Shown: positions 35,418-44,759, numbered from the stretch's first letter. The stretch is 64,000 nt of DNA from an uncultured Clostridia bacterium (GCA_934434555.1 CAKRZX010000012.1:1-64000), one strand, 5' to 3'. Made by a program: numbers and translations. The notes: a model not told the origin generated them from the letters alone.

Positions 35418-37232
35418 ATGAAAAAAATAATTACATTTATACTTTGTTTAAGCCTTGTGCTGTTTGCGCTTTGCGGCTGTGCAAAACAGAATGAAAATAC
35501 GGGCGGCGCGTCCGGGGGCACGTCCGGCAGCACATCGGATAACACGGCGGATAACACGGAAATTACGTCTTCCGAGGCGGAAGAAAATGCGCAAAATGCG
35601 CTTTCAAACAGTTTTGACGCACCGGATATGTCGAATGCGGAAACGTTTGATGTTTCAAAAGGCGATATAACGGTTACTTCCGGCGGCACATATATAATAA
35701 CGGGAAGCACCGAAAACGGCAGAGTGATTGTAAACGCGCCGAAAGAGGCAGTTACGCTCATTTTCCGAAATGCCAACATCACCTGTACGTACAGCAGTGC
35801 ACTTTATATATATAAATCAAAAGAAACGCGCATTTATCTGCCCGAAAACAGCGAATCAACGCTTACCGACGGCACAACCTATACGTTTGCCGACGAACTT
35901 TCTTCAAGTGAGGACAACGAACCCAACGCCTGTCTTTATTCAAAAAGCGATTTGGTTATTTACGGTTCGGGCACGCTTAACGTAAACGGAAACTATAATA
36001 ACGGAATCACCGGAAAAGATACGCTTAACATTGCCGACGCGAAAGTCAACGTTACGGCAAAGAATAACGGCATAAACGGCAAAGATTATCTTGCCGCCAA
36101 AAATGCCGAAATAAACGTTACTTCCGGAGGCGACGGGCTGCGTTCCACCAACGACACGGACACAACTCTCGGATACATCAGCCTTGAAAACACAGCCGTG
36201 AATATCACTTCTGCCGAGGACGGAATTCAGGCTGAAACCGTTTGCCTTATTAAAAGCGGAACATACATCATTGTTTCCGGCGGCGGCGCAGGAGGGAAAA
36301 TAAGCAGTGACGCAAGTGCAAAAGGAATAAAAGCGGGCACGCTTGTTGAGATTACCGGCGGCACGTTTACTCTTGACTGTGTCGACGACGCAATTCATTC
36401 CAACGGAAGCGTATCCGTTTCGGGCGGCGAATTTGATATCAAAACAGGCGACGACGGTATTCACGCCGATGAAACGTCTTTAATAAGCGGCGGTACGGTA
36501 AATATAAGCAAGAGCTATGAGGGTATTGAGGGCTCAAAAGTGAACATAACCGGCGGCGAAATATCGATAATTGCCTCCGATGACGGCATAAATGCGGCAG
36601 GCGGCAAAGATGAAAGCGGCTTCGGCGCATTTAATGATAGATTCTCGTCAGCCTCGTCCGACTGCGGAATAACCGTAAGCGGCGGAAAAATTTATGTCAA
36701 CGCAACCGGCGACGGCATAGATTCCAACGGATACCTGAATGTAACCGGCGGCGAAATATACGTTGACGGACCTACAAGCGACGGCGATTCCGCCTTTGAC
36801 TATGACGGCACGGCGACAATTACCGGCGGCACGGTTATAGCCGCGGGGTCAAGCGGAATGGCACAGAACTTCGGCAGCAACTCCACACAGGGCAGTATAT
36901 TGCTTAACGTTCAGGGTGCGGCAAACAGCGAAATCACGATTACCGACAGCAGCGGCAGCGTGCTTGCTTCGTTTACGCCAAGCAAAAAATACTCCTGCGC
37001 GGTTATAAGTTGCCCCGACCTTAAACAGGGCGAAACGTATACAGTTACCGCGGGCGGAAGTAAAACTTCCGTTACCCTTGACAGCTTTATTTACGGCGGC
37101 GGACAGGGCGGGCCCATGAACGGCGGCGGACAGAACGGAAACCCCATGAACGGCGGCAACCGTCCGGGAGATTTCAACGGCGGACAAAACGGAAATGACC
37201 GTCACGGCGGCAATCCGCAGGGGAGAAAATAA
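35418..37232 (+). CDS. Carbohydrate-binding-domain lipoprotein with Gly-rich tail (DUF4353-like)
   Basis: A 604-residue exported lipoprotein (signal peptide ending FALCGC; AAGGAGG before the ATG). A Ser/Thr/Gly linker is followed by a long beta-helix-like region with many repeats of the type GDDGIHADE, NGINGKDYLAA, GDGIDSNGYLNVTGGEI and GGDGLRST; such domains are annotated as carbohydrate-binding and occur beside CotH, VTC and DUF4956 genes. The last 60 residues are Gly/Asn/Pro-rich (GGGQGGPMNGGGQNGN). It diverges from the VTC operon across a shared operator. A surface role in polymer or mineral binding is inference. Confidence 0.85.
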   Translation: MKKIITFILCLSLVLFALCGCAKQNENTGGASGGTSGSTSDNTADNTEITSSEAEENAQNALSNSFDAPDMSNAETFDVSKGDITVTSGGTYIITGSTENGRVIVNAPKEAVTLIFRNANITCTYSSALYIYKSKETRIYLPENSESTLTDGTTYTFADELSSSEDNEPNACLYSKSDLVIYGSGTLNVNGNYNNGITGKDTLNIADAKVNVTAKNNGINGKDYLAAKNAEINVTSGGDGLRSTNDTDTTLGYISLENTAVNITSAEDGIQAETVCLIKSGTYIIVSGGGAGGKISSDASAKGIKAGTLVEITGGTFTLDCVDDAIHSNGSVSVSGGEFDIKTGDDGIHADETSLISGGTVNISKSYEGIEGSKVNITGGEISIIASDDGINAAGGKDESGFGAFNDRFSSASSDCGITVSGGKIYVNATGDGIDSNGYLNVTGGEIYVDGPTSDGDSAFDYDGTATITGGTVIAAGSSGMAQNFGSNSTQGSILLNVQGAANSEITITDSSGSVLASFTPSKKYSCAVISCPDLKQGETYTVTAGGSKTSVTLDSFIYGGGQGGPMNGGGQNGNPMNGGNRPGDFNGGQNGNDRHGGNPQGRK

Positions 37233-37252
37233 GGTAAACACAGTGACAACAA

Positions 37253-37277
37253 AAGCGGCGGGTTTTGCCCGCCGCTT
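37253..37277. terminator. Bidirectional terminator
   Basis: AAGCGGCGGG / CCCGCCGCTT stem with a TTTTG loop, shared by the converging carbohydrate-binding gene and the ABC ATPase gene. Confidence 0.88.
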
Positions 37278-37280
37278 GTT

Positions 37281-37922
37281 TTACTCATTCTCGCTTAAAA
37301 TTCCGTTCTCCATCAAATAAACCTTGTCGCACAGGGCGTCAATGTCCTCGGGGTGGTGGCTTGTCAAAAGCAAAGTAACGTTTTCTTCACTGTGCATTTT
37401 TACAATCAGCGCATGCATATCTTCAACGCCCTGTCGGTCAAGACCGTTCATAGGCTCATCAAGAATCAGCAGACGCGGCTTTTCCATTATCGCCTGAGCA
37501 ATGCTCAATCGCTGACGCATACCCATTGAATATTTCTTTACCGGACGTTTGTCTTCCGGGTCAAGTCCGACGGTTTTAATCGCTTCGTCAACTTCTTTCT
37601 GACCTATTTTTCCTCTGATTCCCGCAAGAAGCATAAGATTTTTTCTTGCCGAAAGCGACGGCAGAAATCCGGGGGATTCAATCAGGACGCCCACATCTGC
37701 GGGGAATTTTCCGTTTTTGCCCACACGCTCACCGAATACGAACACCTCACCGGAAGTGGGGGTAATAAGATTGCATATTGACTTAAACAGCATACTTTTG
37801 CCGCTTCCGTTTGCGCCAACGATGCCAATTGCGGCGCCCTCTTCAACTTCAAGATTGACGTTTTTCAAAATTTCTTTCTTTCGTATCACCTTGCAAAGGT
37901 TAATAGTTTTAACAGCACTCAT
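37281..37922 (-). CDS. ABC transporter ATP-binding protein (ABC-2/LanF-like)
   Basis: A 213-residue ATPase with Walker A GANGSGKS, signature KYSMGMRQRLSIAQA, Walker B RLLILDEPMNGLD and switch histidine in TSHH. It lacks the long C-terminal extension of BcrA-type ATPases. It is the only ATPase in a cluster with four permease genes, so it probably serves both permease pairs. It is the last gene of an operon that appears to start at the secreted protein gene at 44.6 kb. LanF-like immunity ATPases have this size and context. Confidence 0.93.
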   Translation of the reverse strand: MSAVKTINLCKVIRKKEILKNVNLEVEEGAAIGIVGANGSGKSMLFKSICNLITPTSGEVFVFGERVGKNGKFPADVGVLIESPGFLPSLSARKNLMLLAGIRGKIGQKEVDEAIKTVGLDPEDKRPVKKYSMGMRQRLSIAQAIMEKPRLLILDEPMNGLDRQGVEDMHALIVKMHSEENVTLLLTSHHPEDIDALCDKVYLMENGILSENE

Positions 37923-37940
37923 TTTTATATCCTCCTTAAA

Positions 37941-38756
37941 TTACGTCCTGTCCTCTCTTGACAAACTGATTAAATCGCACTTGCGCATAACAAGGCAGTA
38001 CGCGGCAGACACCGCAGTAAGGGCAACAACCCAGTAGATAACGGAGTAGAAAACGTAGGTATAGCCATTTATTCCTGTAAGCACCTTGAAATCTCCGTTA
38101 AACCAAGGATAAAGGTTGTATACGGCAGGGTTGAAGCCGCCGAACAAAGATGCACAGAGTACGGTAAGCGCACAGATAATGCTTCCCACCGACTGCTTTA
38201 ATATTACATTTATTGTCATACTGAACACGGCAAGAAACGTGCAGTATACCGAAATATACAAACCTTTTATCAAAACCGCACCGAGCGGCGAAAACAAATT
38301 TCGCACGGAGGGCGTGGGGTAAAGGTCGTTGGGGGTTCCGTATACGGCTGTTCTTATGCCGGCAGACCATACGTTAGCAAGGCTTTGCCCCTGCACAAAC
38401 TTAAAAAACAGTGTAAACACAAGCAAAACAATAAATACGTACAGAAATGACGCAACGGCGGCTGAAAAAATATTTACTGCGGCAAGTTCGTTTCGGCTTT
38501 TAAGACGAGTATATCGGATTGCATCGTCCTCGCGGGCAACACCCACGCCCGAAAGCAGAATTATCAGTCCGATAGCCGTGTATAACCGCAAAAGAAACGG
38601 GTCGCAAAAAATATTTTCAAAAAAGTTCCCGCTTACGGCGAACGCAATACCGTTGCTGTACATAAAGTAAAACGGAACAAGAAAAGCGAACACAACTGCC
38701 GTGTACGGTATTCGCAAAAGGGTGTTTTCCACGGCGAAAAAGTAACGCTTAAACAT
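37941..38756 (-). CDS. ABC-2 permease, pair 2, subunit B
   Basis: A 271-residue membrane protein with about six hydrophobic segments, starting MFKRYFFAVENTLLRIPY and carrying GVGVAREDDAIRYTRLK. It is a clear paralogue of the gene at 40965: the last 35 residues, ending LISLSREDRT, are identical and the DNA of the final 100 bases is nearly so. It overlaps the pair-2 subunit A gene by 8 bases. It likely forms the membrane channel with that subunit. Confidence 0.88.
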   Translation of the reverse strand: MFKRYFFAVENTLLRIPYTAVVFAFLVPFYFMYSNGIAFAVSGNFFENIFCDPFLLRLYTAIGLIILLSGVGVAREDDAIRYTRLKSRNELAAVNIFSAAVASFLYVFIVLLVFTLFFKFVQGQSLANVWSAGIRTAVYGTPNDLYPTPSVRNLFSPLGAVLIKGLYISVYCTFLAVFSMTINVILKQSVGSIICALTVLCASLFGGFNPAVYNLYPWFNGDFKVLTGINGYTYVFYSVIYWVVALTAVSAAYCLVMRKCDLISLSREDRT

Positions 38757-39555
38757 CTGAACGACACCTCCTTAATACGGCAAAGACAAATACGCATATA
38801 CCCGCCAAAAGTATGCACCCGTACTGAGTCAGCACATCGGCATATGTGAAATGATAAAAATCAAGGTAAAGCAGATTTTCGCAAGTTGTTGCATACGGTA
38901 TAATTATTATCTTTTTAAGTTCCTGAATAACAATGTTGGCTAGCAAAAAGCCGGTGGTGAGAGTCAGATATTTGTTGTTCAGAAGCGCCGAAAACCCCAA
39001 TGCAAAACAGGAATACACTCCGCCGAAAAGCATAAGGTTAGCCGATTCAAACAATGCATATTTAGCAACGCTTGATGAATATATGCCGTAAATACTGCCT
39101 TTTTCCGTAGCGCGCAATATTGCGTTTGAGGCGTGGGGGTCAATTGCAGTACAAACAATTATCAGGATGATTTCTCCCGCAAGAACAGCGGATGCGCCCA
39201 TTAAAAATGCGCTGATTATTTTAGATATAATGTAGCGCCGTTTGCCCGTGCGGACAAGCACGTTTCTCATATATCTGCTTTTATATTCGCTTAAAAACAG
39301 TGCGGCGCAAGGCAATACCGTGATTACGGGCATTGCGCTTTCCATAGTTCCTTTGCCGGGAGAACTTAAAGAAAGAATGTATCTGTTTAATGCACCTATA
39401 TGTTTTATGTTTTTTTTCGGAAGCGAAAAGACACCTGAGCCGGCAACAGACAAAAACTGCTGTAACAATCCAAAAGCAAAAAACATCAGTACCGCAACCC
39501 AAAAGTACGGGGAGTACAGTACACGTTTTATGTCGTGCCAAAGTAATCGGAACAT
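38749..39555 (-). CDS. ABC-2 permease, pair 2, subunit A
   Basis: A 268-residue membrane protein with about six segments, opening MFRLLWHDIKRVLYSPYFW and containing LFLSEYKSRYMRNVLVRTGKRRY, both shared with its paralogue at 41776. It follows the lipoprotein C gene by 27 bases and has AGGAGG upstream of the ATG. Together with subunit B and the ATPase it resembles the LanE/LanG plus LanF layout of peptide immunity transporters; substrate unknown. Confidence 0.88.
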   Translation of the reverse strand: MFRLLWHDIKRVLYSPYFWVAVLMFFAFGLLQQFLSVAGSGVFSLPKKNIKHIGALNRYILSLSSPGKGTMESAMPVITVLPCAALFLSEYKSRYMRNVLVRTGKRRYIISKIISAFLMGASAVLAGEIILIIVCTAIDPHASNAILRATEKGSIYGIYSSSVAKYALFESANLMLFGGVYSCFALGFSALLNNKYLTLTTGFLLANIVIQELKKIIIIPYATTCENLLYLDFYHFTYADVLTQYGCILLAGICVFVFAVLRRCRSDV

Positions 39556-39582
39556 AACAAACCTCCTTTGATTTGCAAATAA

Positions 39583-40965
39583 CTATCCCTTACCGCCGTT
39601 GCCGGACCAGAATTCGTTAAGTGTTTCTTCCGAATCAAGAACCGATGAAGAGAAAATCTTTACAGCGCATATTTTGAATTCGCCGTTATCCTCAAAAAGG
39701 TAAATGTTAACCGTTGATGCCTGACGGTCAGTATTCAACCCGTACTTTTTGTTGAAATCTTCACTGCCCGTTTTCATATAGGCTTTGCGCTGAACCATAT
39801 ACACTTCGCCGTGATTTTCACTTTTGTAGATATAGGAAAAACGCTGATTTTCCGTATCTTTTGCACAGGTTGGGTCGATTTCAAACTTAACGCCGTATTT
39901 CTTTGCATCGGAAACAAGAGAATCGATTACGGTTTTGTCAAGTTCGGAAGACAGGGACAGTTCGGGAAAATCTTCTTTCCCTAACGAAATAAGCCCTTTA
40001 TAGAATTTCAGCCCCGCTGCAATTGCGTTTGTCGATTTTTCGGAGAGACGCGTGTTTTGCACCGAATAATCCGAAAGTCCCGCAGGCTCGGGCGGCAGAT
40101 AGAACGAATCGGTTCCCGATTTTGTGCCGCTTTCGTCAAAAATCCAGTAGTGAATCTTTTCTGAACTGTTCTTTTTGTACATTTGCCTGAAATCGGCAAT
40201 GTTGCTGCTTCCGTCAAGCAGCACTTCAACGGAAAATTCAACGTCGGCAGAGTACTTCGGCGTTCCGTTGCCGGTTGCAGTGGCGGATGTCGGGGCATAT
40301 ACATCATTTTTGGTTATATACGCGGGCAGAAAACTGCTTGTGCTGCCTCTGTAAGGAATGTAGAAACTTAGAATACAGCCTGTATACGATTCCGAACCCA
40401 AAGTATATCTCGTCAGATAGGGGGCAACGGAAAAGTTTCCGGATTTACCCTCGGTGGCTTCGCAGAAAACTGCCGGTTCAAAGTGGGTATCGGCTTGCTT
40501 TAAGGCGTAGTTGTCCGATTCAAGGCTCTGTTTCAGGCTTTCTGTCAGAAAAGAAAAACGATTTTCTATACCCTTTTGCATTTCCTCTTTTGATGTGCAG
40601 CAGGCGGAAGAATAGTTTACAGCAAGCCATTCACCGCATTTTGCATAAAGTTTTTCGTTTTTGCTCACATCGGATTCTCTTAAAGGAACAATGTCGGCAA
40701 GCACATAATTTTCCGTTTTGAACGGCTTTTGTGCAAAATCTTCGGAAGAAAATCTTGAATATGCCGCTTTTGCGTCGGGCACGGGAGTTCTGCCGTCAGC
40801 CCAAGCAGCGTCCCAGTAGAAGTCGGCGTTGCAGTCATAGGAAAGTTTTTTGTTTCTTTTTGCGGTCTCGGTGCTGCTGTCACCCGTGTCGGGCTGCACG
40901 GTGTTCGTACAGGCGCACAGGGATAAAACCAGCAACGAAAGTAATGTGCATATTATCTTTTTCAT
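39583..40965 (-). CDS. Lipoprotein C (divergent member of the five-paralogue family)
   Basis: A 460-residue lipoprotein (signal peptide ending LSLCAC). It shares the family plan: KKYGLNTDRQASTVNIYLFEDNGEF near the C-terminus and an ending FWSGNGGKG comparable to VWQGNWDNG in the others, but it is otherwise divergent. The ATG overlaps the stop of the upstream permease gene by one base (TAATG); the longer frame to 41004 lies inside that gene. It sits between the two permease pairs. Function unknown; a surface-bound sensor or immunity protein is possible. Confidence 0.85.
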   Translation of the reverse strand: MKKIICTLLSLLVLSLCACTNTVQPDTGDSSTETAKRNKKLSYDCNADFYWDAAWADGRTPVPDAKAAYSRFSSEDFAQKPFKTENYVLADIVPLRESDVSKNEKLYAKCGEWLAVNYSSACCTSKEEMQKGIENRFSFLTESLKQSLESDNYALKQADTHFEPAVFCEATEGKSGNFSVAPYLTRYTLGSESYTGCILSFYIPYRGSTSSFLPAYITKNDVYAPTSATATGNGTPKYSADVEFSVEVLLDGSSNIADFRQMYKKNSSEKIHYWIFDESGTKSGTDSFYLPPEPAGLSDYSVQNTRLSEKSTNAIAAGLKFYKGLISLGKEDFPELSLSSELDKTVIDSLVSDAKKYGVKFEIDPTCAKDTENQRFSYIYKSENHGEVYMVQRKAYMKTGSEDFNKKYGLNTDRQASTVNIYLFEDNGEFKICAVKIFSSSVLDSEETLNEFWSGNGGKG

Positions 40966-41783
40966 TATGTCCTGTCCTCTCTTGATAAACTGATTAAATC
41001 GCACTTGCGCATAACAAGGCAGTATGCGGCAGATACCGCGGTAAGGGCAACAACCCAGTAGATAATTGAGTAGAAAACAAAAGTAAAGTTGTTCGTTTCG
41101 GTCAGGGCGCGTAAGTCGCCGTTATACCAAGGGTAAAATGAGTATTCGCCCATCAGGCGGTTTCCGAAAAGGGCGGCGGAAACAATTGTCAGCGCGCAAA
41201 AGATACTTCCCACCGACTGCTTGCACAGGGTGTTTACCGTCATACTTACTATTGCAAGAAAGGTTGCGTAAATTATCTCATAAAGAAGTTTTAATAAAAC
41301 AGCGCCCACGGGCGAAAAATGCGCAACCACTGTCGGGACGGGGAACGACTGGGCGGGTCCGTCATAAAGTCCGTTCTTTATTGCCGGCGACCAGGAATTT
41401 TCAAAGGTCAGACCTTGGCTGATTCTGAAATAGATAGCCGCCGCAAGCATAAACGCAACGGAGAACAAAACCACGGCGGTGAATGCGGAAAGCAGGTTCA
41501 CAAGCGAAAGTTGTGTGCGGTTTTTCATACGCACGTACCGAACCGCGTCGTCCTCGCGGGAAATGCCCACGCCCGAAAGCAGAATAAGTATTGCAACGGG
41601 AAGCCATGTTGTAAACAGATTTCGCTCAGTAAATATGTTTTCCCAAACGTTGCTGCTGCTTACAGAAAACATAATTCCGCGCTTTTTCAAAAAATATGCC
41701 ACAACCAGTACCGAGGCAATTATAATGTAGCCCGGAATTCTTAAAAGGGTGTTTTCAATCATTGTTAAATATCGCTTAAACAT
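40965..41783 (-). CDS. ABC-2 permease, pair 1, subunit B
   Basis: A 272-residue paralogue of the permease at 37941, starting MFKRYLTMIENTLLRIPG and containing GVGISREDDAVRYVRMKNR. About six hydrophobic segments. The C-terminal 35 residues are identical to the paralogue while the middle is diverged, which suggests local gene conversion. It overlaps the pair-1 subunit A gene by 8 bases. Confidence 0.88.
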   Translation of the reverse strand: MFKRYLTMIENTLLRIPGYIIIASVLVVAYFLKKRGIMFSVSSSNVWENIFTERNLFTTWLPVAILILLSGVGISREDDAVRYVRMKNRTQLSLVNLLSAFTAVVLFSVAFMLAAAIYFRISQGLTFENSWSPAIKNGLYDGPAQSFPVPTVVAHFSPVGAVLLKLLYEIIYATFLAIVSMTVNTLCKQSVGSIFCALTIVSAALFGNRLMGEYSFYPWYNGDLRALTETNNFTFVFYSIIYWVVALTAVSAAYCLVMRKCDLISLSREDRT

Positions 41784-42576
41784 CTGTCTTACTCCTTACG
41801 TTATACATAACAAAGAACATTACCGCCGCAAGCAGGAACAACGCACCGTAAATAATAAGAACTTTACTGTAAGATGAAACGTTCCAAAGGGTCAGGCACT
41901 CAAACATAATCGGCAGATTAAATGCACGTGAAATATCGTCGGCGGCAATGTTGTTAAGCAGAAATCCGCTTGCGTAAGCAAGATATTTATTGTTCCACAG
42001 CGCCGAAAACCCGAGGGCAAGGCAGGAATATATTCCGCCGTTAAGAATCAAGTTCCCGGAAGAAACAAGGGCGTACAGCAGCCGGCTTTTTGTGTAAAGG
42101 GGCAGCGCAAAAGATTCTCCCGGACCTGTATTTCTGACAAGCGGCAGAGATTCGTGGGGGTCGATTGCCGCAGATAAAATAAGCAGAAAAAGTTCTCCGA
42201 TAAGAACAAGAACCGCGCCCGAAATAAATGCCGCAGTAAATTTTGAAATTGCATACCGTTTTTTACCTGTGCGGGTAAGTACGTTGCGCATATAGCGGCT
42301 TTTATATTCGGTTAGAAACAGCGTCGTTGAGGGCAATGCGGCAAGAATGGACATTGAAAAACTTATCTGCCGCGAAGTAACATATCCCGAAGTTGAGAAA
42401 ATATATCGGTTAATTGCACCGAAAGATTCCGCGCCGTAACTTTTTAGCATACGGCTTTTTCCCGCAGTTGCATCAAGTTGCTGTAAGAATCCCAGAACAA
42501 TGAATGCCACAATTCCAATCCAAAAAGCGGGACTGTAAAGAACCCGCTTTATGTCGTGCCAAATCAGTTTAAGCAT
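41776..42576 (-). CDS. ABC-2 permease, pair 1, subunit A
   Basis: A 266-residue paralogue of the permease at 38749 with the shared opening LIWHDIKRVLYSPAFW and LFLTEYKSRYMRNVLTRTGKKRY. It starts 13 bases after lipoprotein A with AAGGAG upstream of the ATG, so the transporter genes are in the same operon as the secreted protein and lipoprotein genes. Confidence 0.88.
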   Translation of the reverse strand: MLKLIWHDIKRVLYSPAFWIGIVAFIVLGFLQQLDATAGKSRMLKSYGAESFGAINRYIFSTSGYVTSRQISFSMSILAALPSTTLFLTEYKSRYMRNVLTRTGKKRYAISKFTAAFISGAVLVLIGELFLLILSAAIDPHESLPLVRNTGPGESFALPLYTKSRLLYALVSSGNLILNGGIYSCLALGFSALWNNKYLAYASGFLLNNIAADDISRAFNLPIMFECLTLWNVSSYSKVLIIYGALFLLAAVMFFVMYNVRSKTDV

Positions 42577-42589
42577 AGTTTGTTACTCC

Positions 42590-44002
42590 TTATCCGTTAT
42601 CCCAATTTCCTTGCCATACCTGGTCAAGGTCATAGTAAGAGTTTTCTTCATCGCCGATTTTCGATGAAATTTCAAAACCGACAAGTTTTCCGCTGTCACC
42701 GGCAACGTAGAATTTGAAGGTTGTTAACCACTTGTCTTCGGGAAGTCCGTACTTTTTGTTGAACTCGTCACTTCCCGTTTTTATAAAGCAGGTGCGGTCA
42801 TAGACGTAAACATCGCCGTAATCGGTGCTGCGGTAAACATAAAGATAGGACTCTTCTTTTTCGGCGGCAGAAGTGCTTTTCGGGTCAAGGGCGATTTTTA
42901 TCTTGTATTTTCTCGCGTCAGCAATCATTTCTTTTAAGACTCCTGATTTTTGAAGTGCGGATTTCAAATCATCATTGCAATAGTTAAGGAATGTATCAAA
43001 ATAATTGTCGTCCGCAGAACCGCTTAAACCGCGCAGTTCTCTGTAACAGGATATGGCGGTTTTCTGCGCATTCTTTCCGGCATCTGTAAGGTAAACGCAG
43101 TCGGTATTCTTGAAACTTGAATCCACGGTAAGGGGGGTGGATAGAATTTCTTCACCACGGTTAACACCTGATTTCCCCGCAACAAGATACCGTGTAGGCG
43201 GCAATGAAATTAATCTGCCGAATAACTCACCCCACGCGGAAAGCTTTCCGTTATCGTCAAGAACGATGATTAATCTCGGATAGTAAATATTAGCCGAAGC
43301 AGTTTCACTGGCAAGATATTTAAAGTTTTTCAAACCGTAACCGGAAGAAACAATATAATCGGTCATAAGCGATTTGCAGTCTTTTCCATTTAGAATAATA
43401 GTGCAATTAAAGACGATTCCTCGATATTCTTTACTGTCAGAGCCTTTTAGCTTAACCAGCTCCCCGTAAGAACGAAAATGTTTATTTCTATTTGCAAAGC
43501 CGAGTTCCTGTGTAACGTTTTTAGGCATAAAATTTTTAATCAGTTCAGGTGTATGCTGCTTTACGTAATCAACTAAACTGTCACTTAAAACACCGTAACG
43601 TGATTCAATGTTCTTTTTCATTTGCTCTTCATCGGAATAAACTGCGGTGGAATATACGGACACAAGCCAATCTGCGATTGCGGTAACATTTTCTTCGTCA
43701 ATGTCGCCGTCAAAAAGCATTTTGCTGGCGGTAACGGAAAAATCAACAGGTGAATACCAAATTATATCATCTCTTTTTTCGTATGCACTACCATTCATTT
43801 CAATGTCATCATCTCTGGAAACATCTGATAACCTGTAATAAGAAAACTCGACTTTGGTATTAAAATTAACAATACCGTCATCACCGACAACGTGGGTGGG
43901 TTGCGGAGGAGGAGTGGGGGTAACCGAATTATTGTCGGTACAGCCCGATAACAACAAAACGGATAAGAGAGTTAAAGATAAAAAAGATTTTATATGTTTC
44001 AT
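42590..44002 (-). CDS. Lipoprotein A, copy 1
   Basis: A 470-residue lipoprotein (lipobox LLLSGC) followed by a Pro/Thr-rich linker (TPTPPPQPT). From about residue 275 to the end it is essentially identical to copy 2 at 46418, including FNKKYGLPEDKWLTTFKFYV and the ending VWQGNWDNG, while the first 270 residues are clearly related but diverged. No known domain was recognised. AAGGAG lies ten bases before the ATG. It is followed directly by the permease genes. Exposed on the outer membrane face by its lipid anchor. Confidence 0.88.
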   Translation of the reverse strand: MKHIKSFLSLTLLSVLLLSGCTDNNSVTPTPPPQPTHVVGDDGIVNFNTKVEFSYYRLSDVSRDDDIEMNGSAYEKRDDIIWYSPVDFSVTASKMLFDGDIDEENVTAIADWLVSVYSTAVYSDEEQMKKNIESRYGVLSDSLVDYVKQHTPELIKNFMPKNVTQELGFANRNKHFRSYGELVKLKGSDSKEYRGIVFNCTIILNGKDCKSLMTDYIVSSGYGLKNFKYLASETASANIYYPRLIIVLDDNGKLSAWGELFGRLISLPPTRYLVAGKSGVNRGEEILSTPLTVDSSFKNTDCVYLTDAGKNAQKTAISCYRELRGLSGSADDNYFDTFLNYCNDDLKSALQKSGVLKEMIADARKYKIKIALDPKSTSAAEKEESYLYVYRSTDYGDVYVYDRTCFIKTGSDEFNKKYGLPEDKWLTTFKFYVAGDSGKLVGFEISSKIGDEENSYYDLDQVWQGNWDNG

Positions 44003-44030
44003 AAAAGGGGGACTCCTTAATTTATATATA

Positions 44031-44044
44031 ACCGTAGGGGCGGT
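44031..44044. repeat. Left arm of an inverted repeat flanking the secreted protein gene
   Basis: ACCGTAGGGGCGGT; the exact reverse complement lies at 44640-44653, so the secreted protein gene is bracketed by 14-bp inverted repeats. Confidence 0.75.
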
Positions 44045-44097
44045 AAGTGTGCGGGGTTACAATCAGTTATGCGGATGCATAACTAAAAAGTGCTTGG

Positions 44098-44604
44098 TTA
44101 GCCTTCCGGAGAAATTGCCTCTCCGTCAGGACACCAACTTCCGTAACTTATTCTCATACCGGCGCTCATAGAACCGTAGCAACCTTTGATGTGTAACTTG
44201 TTCTTGTAGCCTTTTGTGCCATAAGTGTCATGGTAGTATGCGGTGGTGTCCTTGTTGTTAGCGTTGTAAAACCAACCGTATTCCGTTGCCTCTTCACCGT
44301 CACTTACACAGTATACGTGCCAACTTATCCAACCGCCGTTAAGGCTTTCGATAGACTGTGCATCGTGGCCGGCATACCGAGAGTAAGTTCTCTTGTATCT
44401 TGCTGTCGGATAAAGCACATCGGCATTCCATTCGTAAAGCTCCGGACTTGATTTACCGTATGTACCGATGTCGTAGGTTACATTAACGCTTGCGGGTTCA
44501 ATGTCGGTGTTTTCTGCTCTGTTGTCGACAGCGCCGACACAGAAAACGGAAACAACAGCGGCAATAAAAATACCGCCGAGCACTATTCTTGCAATTCTTT
44601 TCAT
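44098..44604 (-). CDS. Small secreted protein, copy 1 (bacteriocin-like/DUF2712-like candidate)
   Basis: A 168-residue exported protein. A signal peptide (RIVLGGIFIAAVVSVFCVGA) is followed by about 145 residues rich in Tyr, Trp, Gly and Ser, with two cysteine pairs (HVYCVSDGE; KGCYGSMSAG and SWCPDG). GGWISWHVYCVSDGEEAT and YDTYGTKGYKNKLHIKGC are shared with copy 2. The overall look (small, aromatic-rich, next to ABC-2 transporter and lipoprotein genes) recalls lactococcin-972-like bacteriocins and DUF2712 proteins, but no family signature is decisive. AAGGAGG precedes the ATG; it is first in its operon. Confidence 0.8.
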   Translation of the reverse strand: MKRIARIVLGGIFIAAVVSVFCVGAVDNRAENTDIEPASVNVTYDIGTYGKSSPELYEWNADVLYPTARYKRTYSRYAGHDAQSIESLNGGWISWHVYCVSDGEEATEYGWFYNANNKDTTAYYHDTYGTKGYKNKLHIKGCYGSMSAGMRISYGSWCPDGEAISPEG

Positions 44605-44639
44605 TACAGTATTCCTCCTTAAATTAAAATGTGTTATGG

Positions 44640-44653
44640 ACCGCCCCTACGGT
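44640..44653. repeat. Right arm of the inverted repeat flanking the secreted protein gene
   Basis: ACCGCCCCTACGGT, perfect reverse complement of 44031-44044. Confidence 0.75.
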
Positions 44654-44759
44654 CATAGACAACTTGGTTGTTAAACAAAGGATTTTGAAATATTGAGTTA
44701 TTGATAAGTATAATCGATAAAAAATAAATCAATATGACAAAAAATACCTTTACAATGCA

